Source: JAYZVT01 sp050248375
GTDB lineage: Bacteria > Pseudomonadota > Alphaproteobacteria > Rhizobiales > Methyloligellaceae
Direction of reading: 5' to 3'
Length of the DNA stretch: 40,960 nt
Assembly: GCA_050248375.1 (NCBI GenBank)
Contig: JBFWSL010000002.1
Span: 1-40,960 of the forward strand
A program made the translations under genes and the position numbers. How positions within the stretch are numbered: position 1 is the first letter of the stretch; every line of letters begins with the position of its first letter. This document shows, in pieces, positions 40,405-40,960 of this stretch. The notes under the pieces were generated by a model, which made no database searches, was not told the origin of the DNA, and saw only the letters and a list, made by a program, of their open reading frames with translations.

Positions 40405-40960
40405 TTATTCCGCCTCGTCGTCGGCCGAGAATGGGTCAATGACGGGCTTCTTCTCAGGCTTCGCACGGCGAGCGCGCAGGTCCGGCACAGTCCCGTAAAC
40501 GAGCGTGCCCTTGTCAATTACAAATGTGACCGGAATTTTTGGATTGTTGATGTCTTTGCCCCCGTCTGCATGCCATTTTGATTCCCATCGCTTAAACAGG
40601 GGCTCAAGCTGTTTGGGCTCCATAGTGTGAATGCAGATAAGCTCAATTCCTCTGTACATCGCGAACACCCAACTCACCTGTCGATACTTTTTCAAGATCG
40701 CAGGGTTTAGATGGTGGTGTGTCGAAAAGCTTTTTGTGAGATCCAGATTTACCGATTTCAGCTCGAACTCGCGACCTGTCTCATCTTTCGCATCGTTACC
40801 CTCCCTTCCGGAGAGGACCGTCAGTCCCAAGGTCAGCACGACCTGCAGCAGCTTTCCTCCGTTATCTTGAAAAATATCTCCCACACCATGTTTAGTCGCG
40901 AGTGCCTGAAACTCTCGAATTGCAGGCATAAGCTCATCCATCTTTGCCTTGTCAGGGTGG
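40405..40960 (-). CDS. PvuII-type restriction endonuclease, 5' end cut by window
   Basis: Partial gene, 184 codons visible. Compared from memory with R.PvuII (157 residues, recognises CAGCTG, cuts to blunt ends), the two run without gaps: KHG-DIFQDNGGKLLQV near the start, the catalytic stretch GREGNDAKDETGREFELK with the equivalents of D58, E68 and K70, FSTHHHLNP with the DNA-contacting histidines 83-85, and KDINNPKIPV. The first visible codons read HPDKAKMDELMPAI, matching HPDLNKLLELWPHI of PvuII, so the true start is probably two codons past base 40960 rather than the internal ATG at 40941. A C-terminal extension of about 26 charged residues (RARRAKPEKKPVID...) is absent from PvuII. Base composition and codon use are far more AT-rich than the rest of the window, pointing to transfer. 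Confidence 0.92.
   Translation of the reverse strand, partial: HPDKAKMDELMPAIREFQALATKHGVGDIFQDNGGKLLQVVLTLGLTVLSGREGNDAKDETGREFELKSVNLDLTKSFSTHHHLNPAILKKYRQVSWVFAMYRGIELICIHTMEPKQLEPLFKRWESKWHADGGKDINNPKIPVTFVIDKGTLVYGTVPDLRARRAKPEKKPVIDPFSADDEAE

Noticed and set aside
1..40960. CRISPR arrays, rRNA genes, insertion sequences and prophage genes
   Set aside because: No regularly spaced direct repeats, no rRNA sequence, no transposase or phage structural motif was seen on either strand.

Overview
The window is a stretch of GC-rich chromosome (about two thirds G+C by eye). It looks alphaproteobacterial, probably Hyphomicrobiales-like. The reasons are family content and gene order: a roughly 1600-residue NAD-dependent glutamate dehydrogenase, an SdhAF4/DUF1674 protein, the glnK-amtB and tesB/UbiH neighbourhood, the YbbN-LON-Trm112 cluster, the heparinase-rsmB-purH cluster, and hemC-hemD followed by a mitofilin-like gene and a HemY-N/TPR gene, with tsaD-gpsA divergent from them. 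No species can be named from the sequence alone. Gene density is high, and nearly all genes are housekeeping.

Layout. 1-6.9 kb: amtB and glnK (minus strand, behind a near-consensus sigma-54 promoter), tesB, a UbiH-type hydroxylase, then Trm112, a LON-domain protein, a YbbN-type thioredoxin and a YbaK/ProX editing protein. 6.9-11 kb: a small membrane protein, tRNA-Gly(GCC), an HerA-type ATPase translationally overlapped by a soluble histidine kinase, and a secreted protein built from six short repeats. 11.3-13.3 kb: a LemA-TPM-TPM membrane operon. 13.5-19.7 kb: NAD-glutamate dehydrogenase and a UMF1-type MFS transporter. 19.7-25.7 kb (minus): htpX, rsmB, a heparinase II/III-family protein and purH. 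25.9-28.2 kb: an SdhAF4-like protein, a single-domain globin and a TadG-like von Willebrand protein. 28.3-35.1 kb (minus): acs, then a compact run from tsaD through gpsA, YciI, EVE, DUF1761 and a CDF transporter to a Rieske protein. 35.2-40 kb: hemC, hemD, mitofilin-like and HemY-like genes.

The right end is different. After a cluster of palindromic repeats and tRNA-Thr(CGT), base composition drops to roughly half G+C. A minus-strand gene running off the window edge is recognisable as a PvuII-type restriction endonuclease (target CAGCTG), with all the catalytic and base-contacting residues I remember for PvuII. Reading the whole window by hand for CAGCTG, I found one copy in 40,960 bases, inside the tRNA-Thr D arm, although CAGCTC, CAGCTT, GAGCTG and AAGCTG are each common. 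The simplest reading is that this lineage has lived with a CAGCTG-specific restriction system, or a recurring source of one, long enough to lose the sites. The partner methyltransferase and control gene should lie just beyond base 40960.

Limits: family names rest on motif recognition from memory. No database search or alignment was run. Start codons were chosen by ribosome-binding sites and family length.
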